In this document: one piece after another, positions 1 through 7,284 of the stretch | Numbering within the stretch: position 1 is the stretch's first letter | How the letters are laid out: each line of letters starts with the position of its first letter | Assembly (NCBI GenBank): GCA_018830365.1 | Contig: JAHJSK010000018.1 | Span: forward strand, 1-9,727 | Reading direction: 5' to 3' | Source: Patescibacteria group bacterium | Lineage (GTDB): Bacteria > Patescibacteriota > Minisyncoccia > Minisyncoccales > CG1-02-41-26 | DNA length: 9,727 bases | Made by a program: the position numbers and the translations under genes | The notes under the pieces: generated by a model | Told to the model about the DNA's origin: nothing | What the model saw: the letters and a program-made list of their open reading frames with translations, nothing else | Database searches by the model: none

Positions 1-21
1 ATAAATTTTGACTTCAAGGGA

Positions 22-801
22 TTAGATTATTGTCAATACCTTGCAGCCATTTTTGAGAACCGCAACTGTGTGTTCAAAATGAGCTGATAGAGAATTGTCG
101 GCTGTTTGGTAAGCATAGCCATCCTGCGCTTTTTTTGTTTTTCCACTTCCCATTGCCACCATTGGCTCAAAGCAAAAAACCATGCCTTCAACAAATTTAG
201 GGCCTGTTTTTCTTTTTCCATAATTTGGAACCTCGGGATCTTCGTGAAGTTCTTTGCCAATGCCATGACCGCACCAATCGCGAATAATGCTAAACCCCTG
301 CGATTCAATATGCCTTTGAATAGCGTTAGCCGTATCGCCAAAAAAATTGCCTGGTCTAACTTTTTTAAGCGCTCTTTTTAAGGCCTTTTTAGTTGTCCGA
401 ATTAATCTTTGAGCTTCCGGACTAATTTCGCCAACAGGAATAGTAATTGCCATATCAGTGTGAAATCCTTTCCAGCAGAGCCCTAAATCCAAAGAGAGAA
501 TGTCTCCTTGTTTGAGTTGCCTATCGGAAGGTATGGCATGAATAATTTGTTCATTAATGGAAGTACAAAGGCAAGTGGGAAATGGCTCCGCGCTTTCTCC
601 TCCGGATTCTTTATATCCCCTATACCCTTTAAAAGAACTTTTTGCTCCTGCTTGCAAAATAAGATTTTCCGCTATTTTTTCCAAGTCATTAGTGGTAATT
701 CCCGGCTTAACCGCTTGTTCCAATTTTTTCATAATCTTTGCCAAGATTTTACCGCCCTCTGCCATAATAGCGATTTCTTGAGGAGTTTTAATTTGAATCA
801 T
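22..801 (-). CDS. map: Methionine aminopeptidase, type I
   Basis: Cytosolic metalloprotease that removes the initiator methionine from nascent proteins. The 259-residue product has the whole pita-bread catalytic set: metal ligands D105 (in LSLDLG), D116 (in GFHTDMA), H179 (in CGHGIG), E212 (in CFEPM) and E243 (in FEHTVAV), plus substrate-site histidines H88 (IIHAIP) and H186 (ELHEDP). Length is normal for the bacterial type I enzyme, with no N-terminal extension. The usual HGIP around the first histidine is HAIP here, a mild change. The ATG start opens MIQIKTPQEI, the expected N-terminus, and no Shine-Dalgarno motif precedes it. The gene follows adk after about 90 bases of tandem repeats, the usual secY-adk-map order downstream of the spc genes. 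All ligands are present, so I expect an active enzyme. Confidence 0.97.
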   Translation of the reverse strand: MIQIKTPQEIAIMAEGGKILAKIMKKLEQAVKPGITTNDLEKIAENLILQAGAKSSFKGYRGYKESGGESAEPFPTCLCTSINEQIIHAIPSDRQLKQGDILSLDLGLCWKGFHTDMAITIPVGEISPEAQRLIRTTKKALKRALKKVRPGNFFGDTANAIQRHIESQGFSIIRDWCGHGIGKELHEDPEVPNYGKRKTGPKFVEGMVFCFEPMVAMGSGKTKKAQDGYAYQTADNSLSAHFEHTVAVLKNGCKVLTII

Positions 802-805
802 ACAT

Positions 806-884
806 TGTCAGTTGAAAGATTAAAGATTAAAGTTGTCAGTTGTCAGTTGAAAGTTGTCAGTTGAAAGATTAAAGTCGTCAGTTA
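806..884. repeat. Imperfect tandem repeat filling the adk-map spacer
   Basis: Nearly the whole spacer is built from the words GTCAGTTGAAAG and GATTAAAGTT, present about four times with small variations. The 16-mer AGTTGAAAGATTAAAG occurs here at about 810 and 859 and again in the rplO-rpsE spacer at 3508. I see no ORF, hairpin terminator or promoter in it. Confidence 0.85.
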
Positions 885-891
885 TCAAATG

Positions 892-1596
892 TTAAATTTG
901 CTTTTTAAGTTTTTCCAGAATATCCTGAAAAACATTGGCTGGAGAATTTTCGCCATTTATTTTTTCCACTTTTAGTCCTTGCTCTTTAAAATATCTAATC
1001 AAGGGCAAAGTTCTTTTCTTATACTCTTTTATTCTTATTTTAATTGTTTCAGGGTCGTCTAATCCTTTTCTTTTTATCAATCGCGAGCCGTCTAAAGGGC
1101 AATATTGTAAATTTTTTGTTTCCTCGGAATATAAAATAGAATGACGGCTTAAAGAGCAAATTTTTCTATGAGAATTTCTAAAAAGAGTTGTTTGCGGGCT
1201 TACTTCAAGAAAAATTATTTTAATGTTTTCTTTTCCGTATAAATTTTTTAAAACAGGAATAAGCTCTTTTGCTTCAACCAAACTTCTCGGGGATCCTTCT
1301 ATTAAAAAATTTTCTGCCAATTCTGCTAATTTTTTTACTTTATTTTCCAGCCAAAAAGCCACCAGCGCCGAACTGCACAAGAGGCCTGTTTTCCAAAGCT
1401 CTTTTTCTTTATGTAAAAAATATTTTTCTCCCTTGACAATCACAAAGTCCTTTTTTCCCGCTCTTACTATGTTTTCTTCAATAATTTTACTGGTCTCTAT
1501 GTGGCACAAATTTAATTTTTCTGACAAAAGTAACGCTTGAGCCCCTTTACCTGCCCCTGGCGGACCAAAAAGAATTATTACTAACTTTTTTTTCAT
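892..1596 (-). CDS. adk: Adenylate kinase-like nucleoside monophosphate kinase, diverged
   Basis: Cytosolic kinase expected to interconvert ATP+AMP and 2 ADP. The 234-residue product has the P-loop GPPGAGKGA (11-19), an NMP-binding motif EGSPRS (100-105) in place of the usual DGFPRT, a LID region (about 142-178) and the DDPETIKIR motif (180-188). The LID keeps C147, C166 and D169 of the common C-C-C-D zinc site but has S150 at the second position, between the zinc type and the hydrogen-bonded type. The AMP-site stretch normally reading TGDMLR is TSKIIE (35-40), so the usual AMP-contacting arginine is replaced by glutamate. I believe such forms recur in this position in Parcubacteria, but that is from memory. 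Position between secY and map supports the adk name; altered nucleotide specificity is possible. Confidence 0.88.
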   Translation of the reverse strand: MKKKLVIILFGPPGAGKGAQALLLSEKLNLCHIETSKIIEENIVRAGKKDFVIVKGEKYFLHKEKELWKTGLLCSSALVAFWLENKVKKLAELAENFLIEGSPRSLVEAKELIPVLKNLYGKENIKIIFLEVSPQTTLFRNSHRKICSLSRHSILYSEETKNLQYCPLDGSRLIKRKGLDDPETIKIRIKEYKKRTLPLIRYFKEQGLKVEKINGENSPANVFQDILEKLKKQI

Positions 1597-1714
1597 AAAT
1601 TTTTATCAAACAAAACTCCGCTGAGTAAGGCGAAGTAAACAAAGGGAACAAGGAATAAAAAATAAAAAAAATCCAAATCCTAATTCATAATTCCTGATTC
1701 TTAATTCGCAGGAA
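1597..1714. other. secY-adk spacer, no gene seen
   Basis: AT-rich spacer of 118 bases. The secY-proximal half (about 1672-1710) is made of variants of the word AATTCATAATTC / GATTCTTAATTC. The adk-proximal half has a slightly more GC-rich patch (about 1617-1650). I find no ORF, convincing promoter, terminator or Shine-Dalgarno motif before adk. Confidence 0.6.
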
Positions 1715-2995
1715 TTAAAATTTCTCGTATTCCCGCATTTCCATTTGAGCTTTAACTTGCCTCCAGAGATCCAAAACAACGCTTACCACAATTAAAAGCG
1801 CGGTGCCGCCGATCAAAAAACTAAAAGTAGTAACGCCAGTTATTCCTTGAATAATAGAAGGCATTACTGCCACTGTTCCCAAAAATATAGCTCCGATGCA
1901 AAGAACCCGATAAAGAATTTTGTGCAAAAATTCAGCTGTGGAGCGACCGGGTCGCACGCCAGGCACAAAACCGCCCATTTTTTGAAGATTATTGGAAATT
2001 GCTTTTGGATCAAAAGTAACCATAGTATAAAAAAAAGTAAAAACAAAAACTAAAATAAAAAATAAACTTCCGTGAACCCATGGATTTTGTAAAAATTGCG
2101 TTAGGGACTTGGCAAAATTTGTAAAAAAAGAATCTGCGCCGCTTGCTAAAAAATTAGCCACCATGCTGGGAAAAAGCAAAATTGAAAGAGCGAAGATTAT
2201 AGGAATAACTCCAGCTGGATTAACATTGATTGGCAAATAGGTTGAGACCCCGCCATACATTTTATTTCCCCTAACTCTTTTAGCGTAAGAAACCGGGATA
2301 TTTCTTCTCGCTTCTGTAATATAAACAATGGCAAAAATTATTAAAAGAGCCATTAAGAAAAAGAAAACATAAGAAGGCAAATGAGAAAAATCCCAACCCA
2401 AGGCAAACTGACGAATGTCCGCGGGAACTTGAGCAACAATACCGGCAAATATCAAAAGAGAAACGCCATTGCCGATTCCTTTTTCCGAAATTAACTCTCC
2501 GAGCCACATTAAAAACAAAGAGCCAGCTGTGATGGTAACAATAGCGTTAAAAAGCTCAAAAAAAGAAAAGTGCGAGATGGCTCCTTGCCGCTGAAGCAAA
2601 ATCAACATTCCATAAGATTGAATACAAGCCAAAGGAACTGTTGAAATTCTAGCGTATTGATTGAATCTTTTTTTCCCCGCTTCTCCTTCTTCTTTGTATA
2701 TTTTCTCAAGTTGAGGAAATATCATTGTTAAAAGCTGCATTATAATAGTGGCAGTAATGTAGGGGCCCAATCCTAACATAATAATAGAAAGATTGCTTAA
2801 AGCTCCTCCGACAAAAAGATTTAAAAGACCAAAAAATTGATTTTCAGCAAAAAATCTTTTCAAGTTTTCCATATCAATTCCAGCAATAGGGATATTGGCG
2901 ATTAATCGAAAAATAGCGAAAATAAATAAAACAAAAAGAATTTTATTCCTCAATTGTTTATCCTTAAAAATAAAAATGAGTTTACTAAACCACAT
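1715..2995 (-). CDS. secY: Protein translocase subunit SecY
   Basis: Pore-forming subunit of the SecYEG channel in the cytoplasmic membrane, which passes secreted proteins and laterally inserts membrane proteins. The 426 residues are a normal length, with about ten hydrophobic segments. Recognisable family motifs are the plug/TM2 region GGALSNLSIIMLGLGPYITA (63-82), the cytosolic loop with ARISTVPLA (115-123), GNGVSLLIFAGI (175-186), the C4-C5 loop around RRNIPVSYAKR (230-240), and NNLQKMGGFVPGVRPG (335-350). The short basic-acidic tail ends MREYEKF. The start MWFSKLIFIF places TM1 where expected. It follows rplO, as in the standard spc operon. The secreted phosphoesterase and small membrane proteins in this window would all depend on this channel. 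Confidence 0.98.
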   Translation of the reverse strand: MWFSKLIFIFKDKQLRNKILFVLFIFAIFRLIANIPIAGIDMENLKRFFAENQFFGLLNLFVGGALSNLSIIMLGLGPYITATIIMQLLTMIFPQLEKIYKEEGEAGKKRFNQYARISTVPLACIQSYGMLILLQRQGAISHFSFFELFNAIVTITAGSLFLMWLGELISEKGIGNGVSLLIFAGIVAQVPADIRQFALGWDFSHLPSYVFFFLMALLIIFAIVYITEARRNIPVSYAKRVRGNKMYGGVSTYLPINVNPAGVIPIIFALSILLFPSMVANFLASGADSFFTNFAKSLTQFLQNPWVHGSLFFILVFVFTFFYTMVTFDPKAISNNLQKMGGFVPGVRPGRSTAEFLHKILYRVLCIGAIFLGTVAVMPSIIQGITGVTTFSFLIGGTALLIVVSVVLDLWRQVKAQMEMREYEKF

Positions 2996-3011
2996 ATTCG
3001 CTATCGCTCAA

Positions 3012-3040
3012 ATGAAAATTTAAAATTTAAAATTTAAAAT
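3012..3040. repeat. AT-rich TAAAATTT tandem repeat between rplO and secY
   Basis: The word AAAATTT is repeated about four times in a row in the 45-base gap between rplO and secY. It abuts the rplO stop codon directly. This is another short-word spacer of the kind seen between the other backbone genes. Confidence 0.8.
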
Positions 3041-3502
3041 TTAGGAACTTGCCTTCGGCAAATGAATTTTTAAATTAATTTTGCCGCCCGCTTTTTCAAC
3101 CTTATCTTTTGCTGTCATTGAAATTTTACAACCTTCAATAATTAAATTTTTTGTTATTTCTCCTTTGCCTAAAATTTTTATTTCTGGCATTTTCCCTTTT
3201 ATTTTATGAATTATTTTTTTAGCAACCAAAATTTCAGGAGTAATTTTTTCTCCCTTCTCAAATTGTTTTTCCAAAATCGAAAGATTAACCTCTGCTCTTA
3301 ATTTCTCTCTTGGAGAATAGCGGTAACCTCTTAATTTTGGGTATCTTTTAATAAGCCCGCGAATAATTGGCTGCATTTTTCTTCCTGCTCTTGATTTTTG
3401 ACCTTTTATTCCTTTGCCGCAATATCGTCCCCTTTTCCCGCCTCTTCCGATTCTTTTTTCCTTTTTTGGCTTATGAATTGGTTTTAATTGATGTGTTTGC
3501 AT
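3041..3502 (-). CDS. rplO: Large-subunit ribosomal protein L15 (uL15)
   Basis: Structural protein of the 50S subunit, binding 23S rRNA late in assembly. The 153-residue product starts with the basic, glycine-rich extension of the family: KRIGRGGKRGRYCGKGIKG (16-34) followed by QKSRAGRK. The globular C-terminal half runs through ILVAKKIIHKIKGKMPEIKILGKGEI and ends KIHLPKASS. Length is close to the usual 145-150. It sits directly after rpsE with only 68 bases between, so the usual intervening rpmD (L30) is missing, not displaced into the gap. The ATG is preceded by a TTTAATCTTTCAAC repeat and not by a Shine-Dalgarno motif. Confidence 0.97.
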   Translation of the reverse strand: MQTHQLKPIHKPKKEKRIGRGGKRGRYCGKGIKGQKSRAGRKMQPIIRGLIKRYPKLRGYRYSPREKLRAEVNLSILEKQFEKGEKITPEILVAKKIIHKIKGKMPEIKILGKGEITKNLIIEGCKISMTAKDKVEKAGGKINLKIHLPKASS

Positions 3503-3506
3503 GTGT

Positions 3507-3541
3507 AAGTTGAAAGATTAAAGTTTAAAGATTAAAGTTGT
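3507..3541. repeat. AGTTGAAAGATTAAAG repeat in the rplO-rpsE spacer
   Basis: Two adjoining copies of the GATTAAAGTT word (AAAGATTAAAGTTTAAAGATTAAAG in two parts). They share an exact 16-mer with the adk-map spacer about 2.6 kb away. The same word family therefore recurs between unrelated gene pairs. Confidence 0.8.
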
Positions 3542-3550
3542 TAATTTTCT

Positions 3551-3582
3551 TGCTTTAATGCTTTAATGCTTTAATGCTTTAA
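3551..3582. repeat. Four perfect TGCTTTAA octamers spanning the rpsE stop codon
   Basis: Four exact head-to-tail copies of TGCTTTAA (3551-3558, 3559-3566, 3567-3574, 3575-3582). The rpsE stop codon (3571-3573) and the codons for its last residues Leu-Lys-His lie inside the array, so the S5 C-terminus is written by the repeat. An 8-bp unit makes slippage visible as changes downstream of the stop. Confidence 0.95.
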
Positions 3583-4038
3583 TTTTTTCAAAGCTAAAAT
3601 TGTTGCTCTAGCATTATTTAATTTATTTCTTGTCCTGCCTAAAATTTTTGAAGAAATATCTTTTATTCCAGCCAAATGACAAATAACCCTAATTACGCTT
3701 CCGGCCACCAATCCCCTGCCTTTCATTTGAGGTCTTAATAAAATTCGCGCAGCGCCAAATTTTGCCGTAACATCGCAAGGAATAGTGTCTCCCTTAAAGG
3801 GAACATTGATAAGATTTTTTTTAGCCGCTTTAGTAGCTTTTTCCACGGCCTGACTTACATCTTTACCCTTGGAAACACCAACCCCGACTTTCCCGAGTTT
3901 GTTGCCCACAATAACCACTGCCCGAAATCTTAACTGCTTTCCAGCAGTTGTTACGCGGGTTACTCTAGCCACTTCCAAAAGCTTAGATTCAAATTCTTGT
4001 TTTGGTTTTTCTCTTAATTGTTCATTATCATTTCTCAT
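3571..4038 (-). CDS. rpsE: Small-subunit ribosomal protein S5 (uS5)
   Basis: 30S protein at the mRNA entry side, involved in decoding accuracy. The 155-residue product has the N-terminal double-stranded-RNA-binding-like half with RVTRVTTAGKQLRFRAVVIVG (25-45) and VGVGVSKGKDVSQAVEKA (51-68). The C-terminal half has KNLINVPFKGDTIP (74-87), RPQMKGRGLVAGSVIR (102-117), AGIKDISSKILG (123-134) and NKLNNARATI (138-147). The usual PAxxGTGVIAGG stretch is diverged to PQMKGRGLVAGS. It would normally follow rplR by a few bases, but here about 5 kb separates them, so it either depends on long read-through or has its own promoter. A weak extended -10-like TGGTATTAA (4055-4063) lies 17 bases before the ATG, with no good -35. 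No Shine-Dalgarno motif is visible. Confidence 0.97.
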   Translation of the reverse strand: MRNDNEQLREKPKQEFESKLLEVARVTRVTTAGKQLRFRAVVIVGNKLGKVGVGVSKGKDVSQAVEKATKAAKKNLINVPFKGDTIPCDVTAKFGAARILLRPQMKGRGLVAGSVIRVICHLAGIKDISSKILGRTRNKLNNARATILALKKLKH

Positions 4039-4101
4039 AATTGTATTTTTAAATTTAATACCATGTATTTCAAAATATTATTTATTTTCAAGCGGAGCGA
4101 G

Positions 4102-4131
4102 GGAAAACAAAAACAAAGTTTTTGCTTTTCC
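4102..4131. repeat. Hairpin inside the left flanking element
   Basis: The arms GGAAAACAAAAAC and GTTTTTGCTTTTCC pair over 13 positions with a single bulged base around an AAA loop. The stem is A/T-rich and no U-run follows on the transcribed strand, so it is not a classical intrinsic terminator. Confidence 0.8.
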
Positions 4132-4142
4132 GACCCGCGCTA

Positions 4143-4195
4143 CGCCAAAGCTTCGGCGAGGCGAGCCCACTTCGCCATAGCTTCAGCGAGGCGAG
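4143..4195. repeat. Two 23-base direct repeats with 30-base period
   Basis: The units at 4143-4165 and 4173-4195 both read CGCCA-AGCTTC-GCGAGGCGAG apart from two substitutions, separated by seven bases. The first unit begins with a near-palindrome, CGCCAAAGCTTCGGCG. They are among the most GC-rich bases in the window. Confidence 0.85.
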
Positions 4196-4227
4196 ACAAA
4201 CGCAGATAAATACAGGGTTAATGCCTT

Positions 4228-7200
4228 TTATTTTTCCAAATCTGCAAATTTTAAAGCCAATTGAACGCGTAGCCAGGCTTTAGCAAATCTCATAATGGCT
4301 TTATCTGATTTTCCTTTTTCTAATTCTTTATTTGCCTTTTCCATTTCTTTTTCTGCTTTTTCTATTTGTTTTTCAACAATCTTCTGAAATTTTGGATTTT
4401 GAATTGAAATATTTTTGGCATCACGAATAGAAACCTTAGCTAATAAAGTATCAGCTTTTACTAATTTTTCAAGGACTTGAATAAAAACGGTTTCTTTGAG
4501 CATTAGCTTTGTGGCTATATGCTCTTCGTAAAAAACTCTTATTCCAAATTTTGGTTCAAAGCATTTCCCTTTAAATATATCTTGCATTCTCGGCTCCATT
4601 TGGTCGGATTCGAATTCAAGCAATCCCTCTAAATTTATTTTGTCGGAATCGAATTTTAATATTGTAGGGTCAAGGAAGTCTTTTTTAAAAAATACTAAAT
4701 GCGAAGCATCAATCCATAAATTGTTATTTAAACTATTTTGAATATGTTTGATGATTTGATCAATCTTTCTATCAATTTTCTTGTCGCCAGCTTTAGCTTT
4801 TTCTAATTCTAAAATAGCATTTTGTTTCAACCATTTGGCGCTTTTTAAAATAAAATTCGTCTGACCTCGCGAGAGCTGATAATAATCATTGCCGCTAAAA
4901 ATCACCTCTATCAGATAATTCTCTGTTATTTCTTTTGGAATTAAATCTACTTGCCAACTTGAACTTACTACCCCTGCTTCACCAATTTGAGCTATTCCCA
5001 ATCCCCTACCATCTATTTTAAACTCAACATCTGCTTTTTGCAATAAATTTTGGCCGTCGCTATCTTTAATTCCCGCTTCTAAAATGATTTTATCAAAAGT
5101 AAAACCATCTTTTTCTGAAACACTAATAACAGTATCTTCTTTTAAAATTTCAAAATCCTTAATATCAGCAGAGGGTAGATAATCTACATCGCCGACAAAA
5201 TTTACTTCAACTAAATAATATTTGCCAGGAATTTGACTTAGAACCAGCGAAGCGCTGGCAATGCCATTTGTATCGGTCGTGGCTGGAGCTGATTGCTCGC
5301 CAATTTTAAAAACAATGTCTTTATTGGCAATAGGACTTCCATTTGCATCTGTTAAAGTTGCGCTCAAATTAACTAAATCAGAATATTGGATAGACAAGCC
5401 GCCATTATATGAAAGATTAGTGGCTATTCTTTCTTTTGCCTGAAAACTATATGGCTCAACTGGAATTTGGCTGATAGGGACATCCTGCGCTAAAATTATT
5501 GGAGTATAGCCAAAATTATCTTCAAGCACAGAAACATCAAGAGAATATGTACTGTCTGGCGCGGCACTCGGTTCCGGAATAACTCTTATCTGATAATCAC
5601 CTTGTTTGCGCTCGTCAACTTCAATTATATCCTCTGAATCGCCATCGTCATCAATGTTTTCTTCAAAATAATTTGCTCCGGTGATTTCGTTTGTTGATTT
5701 GTTAATCAACAAACCGTCAGGATCAATAACTTCTAAATCAATTGGCGAATGAGCGGTTATTCTCATATCATTGCCCAACATTTTTGAGTAATCAATCCTG
5801 CCATCTGGATAAAATTGAACAAGTCGGGCTAATGGGCCATCAACATTTGCAGCGGTTTCAATAATTTGCAATGTATCGTTAAAAAAAGAATCGGCCCTGT
5901 TTTTGTGAGTATGCCCGGCAAATAACGCGTAAATTTTCTCCCTATAAAACGCCAATGATTTATCAATAGTTTTTAATTCTTCATCTGAAAACCCTACATT
6001 GTAAAACTTGAAATCATAAAATTCCTGCCAATAATGTTTTCTAAAAGGATGATGGGCGAACAAAATTATATTCTCATGGTTTTCAGGATGCGCAATAAGA
6101 TATTGCTGCATATGATTTAAAAACCATTGCCATGTCCCATCAGAAAAATTATGTAAATTGCCTTCAGCTGCAGCTCCTTTTGCCGGCCAATGTTCAATCT
6201 CCCTATGATTAAAATCAAGCCCTATAAAATGATAACCATTATAATCAAAAGCGAAATTTTGAAAATAGACATTATGATTTGGGTCGGTTTCCGGATTCCA
6301 AACTGGGGCATCTTCTTTGATCCAATTTTGGAGAACATCCTTTAGTTTTTCGTATTGCGCCCCAAATAAATCATAAAAGTATTTATCTGTGCCATTTCCA
6401 TTCGACACCTCGGGAGCCATTTCTCCTTCGCGGTTTATTGGGTTTGGGTTCATACCATAATATGGCCAAATATCGTGATTGCCAATGAGAGGAATCCAAG
6501 GGATATTTAGTTCATTTAAGATTTCTTTCGCTTTATTTAATTCAGATAATTCCGCGCTGTCAGTAAAATCACCAGTCACAACAGCAAATTTTAAATTATA
6601 TTTTTGTATATTAGAATTTATTATCTTTATTGTATTTTTTAAATTTTTGACCGAGGATATATTATATCCAGATACACCGTCATTCCATGTTGGATTTCCA
6701 TAATCCAGTGCTGGCTGTCCCACATGCAAATCGCTAATTATCGCAAAAGACCAATTCTGGGGTGGAGGCGAAGTGATTTCAAATTTTTTTTCTTCCGGAA
6801 TTTGACTGATCCACGGCCAGCCGCAGCCGGGTCCCGCATGTATTAAAACCTCAAACATATATAGCCCCGGGCCAACAACATTGCCATTTTGGTCTCTGCC
6901 CTGCCAAAAAACATTTTTTAAACCAGTTGTTTCCATTGATCCGCTATAAATATCTGTCTGACGACTGTAATCAACAAAATCATAAGGCGGATCATTTGGA
7001 TATTCGGGATCAATGTAATCAAGGATGTATGGATAGGCCTTGATACAGACATAGCCGTCGCGCTCCTGATTATATGATATTGCTGTGTCTGAAATAGAAA
7101 GATCCCTGATATATGAATCAATCATAATCATGGCGTTTGCCTGTTGCGCGATGTCCTGCGGAAGAACAAAACCCGCTGATAAAACAAATACGAAAATAAC

Positions 7201-7233
7201 CAAAACTGCTTTTTTGTAAAATGTGTGTTTCAT
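4228..7233 (-). CDS. Secreted calcineurin-like metallophosphoesterase with Ig-like domains
   Basis: A 1001-residue exported protein if started at the ATG at 7233. This start gives a clean signal peptide: basic MKHTFYKK, a hydrophobic core and an AxA site ending QANA at 34. An ATG ten codons upstream would precede it with a charged stretch. About 36-155 resembles a FlgD-type Ig domain (FWQGRDQNGNVVGPGLYMF). The phosphoesterase core (160-480) has all five motifs: SDLH (167-170), GDFTD (221-225), GNHD (251-254), AHHP (393-396) and GHTH (440-443), so it should bind two metals and hydrolyse a phosphoester of unknown identity. After it come a beta domain with an acidic DDDGDSED stretch (528-535), two Ig-like repeats (about 605-695 and 700-795), and a helical, partly coiled-coil tail (about 800-1001). 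I see no LPXTG or C-terminal membrane anchor. Confidence 0.9.
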   Translation of the reverse strand: MKHTFYKKAVLVIFVFVLSAGFVLPQDIAQQANAMIMIDSYIRDLSISDTAISYNQERDGYVCIKAYPYILDYIDPEYPNDPPYDFVDYSRQTDIYSGSMETTGLKNVFWQGRDQNGNVVGPGLYMFEVLIHAGPGCGWPWISQIPEEKKFEITSPPPQNWSFAIISDLHVGQPALDYGNPTWNDGVSGYNISSVKNLKNTIKIINSNIQKYNLKFAVVTGDFTDSAELSELNKAKEILNELNIPWIPLIGNHDIWPYYGMNPNPINREGEMAPEVSNGNGTDKYFYDLFGAQYEKLKDVLQNWIKEDAPVWNPETDPNHNVYFQNFAFDYNGYHFIGLDFNHREIEHWPAKGAAAEGNLHNFSDGTWQWFLNHMQQYLIAHPENHENIILFAHHPFRKHYWQEFYDFKFYNVGFSDEELKTIDKSLAFYREKIYALFAGHTHKNRADSFFNDTLQIIETAANVDGPLARLVQFYPDGRIDYSKMLGNDMRITAHSPIDLEVIDPDGLLINKSTNEITGANYFEENIDDDGDSEDIIEVDERKQGDYQIRVIPEPSAAPDSTYSLDVSVLEDNFGYTPIILAQDVPISQIPVEPYSFQAKERIATNLSYNGGLSIQYSDLVNLSATLTDANGSPIANKDIVFKIGEQSAPATTDTNGIASASLVLSQIPGKYYLVEVNFVGDVDYLPSADIKDFEILKEDTVISVSEKDGFTFDKIILEAGIKDSDGQNLLQKADVEFKIDGRGLGIAQIGEAGVVSSSWQVDLIPKEITENYLIEVIFSGNDYYQLSRGQTNFILKSAKWLKQNAILELEKAKAGDKKIDRKIDQIIKHIQNSLNNNLWIDASHLVFFKKDFLDPTILKFDSDKINLEGLLEFESDQMEPRMQDIFKGKCFEPKFGIRVFYEEHIATKLMLKETVFIQVLEKLVKADTLLAKVSIRDAKNISIQNPKFQKIVEKQIEKAEKEMEKANKELEKGKSDKAIMRFAKAWLRVQLALKFADLEK

Positions 7234-7284
7234 ATTTTTATCTTTTTTCAAAACTACTGTCAAAGAAGTCAGTTCGAAAATTTT

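Larger units (their letters stand above)
4080..4235. repeat. Left copy of the element flanking the insert
   Basis: GC-richer than its surroundings. Its outer part, ATTTATTTTCAAGCGGAGCG from 4080, matches ATTTATTATCAAGCGAGCG from 8931. Its inner part, ACAAACGCAGATAAATACAG from 4196 and GGTTAATGCC after it, matches ACAAACGAACGCAGATAATA from 8967 and GGATTAATATCC after it, with small gaps. The two copies are direct repeats at opposite ends of the non-ribosomal island. The left copy is longer because it holds a hairpin and a 30-base-period repeat in the middle. It overlaps the last codons of the phosphoesterase gene and reaches to within 42 bases of rpsE. Confidence 0.75.

Noticed and set aside
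106..864. Plus-strand open frames opposite map and adk
   Set aside because: They are antisense shadows of well-supported conserved genes, with no family features of their own.
4102..4131. Intrinsic terminator after the phosphoesterase
   Set aside because: The stem is A/T-rich with no U-run after it on the transcribed strand; it fits better as part of the repeat element.
4143..4195. CRISPR-like repeat with 30-base period
   Set aside because: There are only two units, the spacing is seven bases, the units differ, and no cas genes are present.
3869..4209. Plus-strand open frames across the rpsE 5' end and flanking element
   Set aside because: They are antisense to rpsE and composed partly of the repeat; no recognisable domain.
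7234..7263. Earlier ATG for the phosphoesterase at 7263
   Set aside because: It would put charged TVVLKKDKN in front of a complete signal peptide, and the stranded leader copy starts at the equivalent of 7233.
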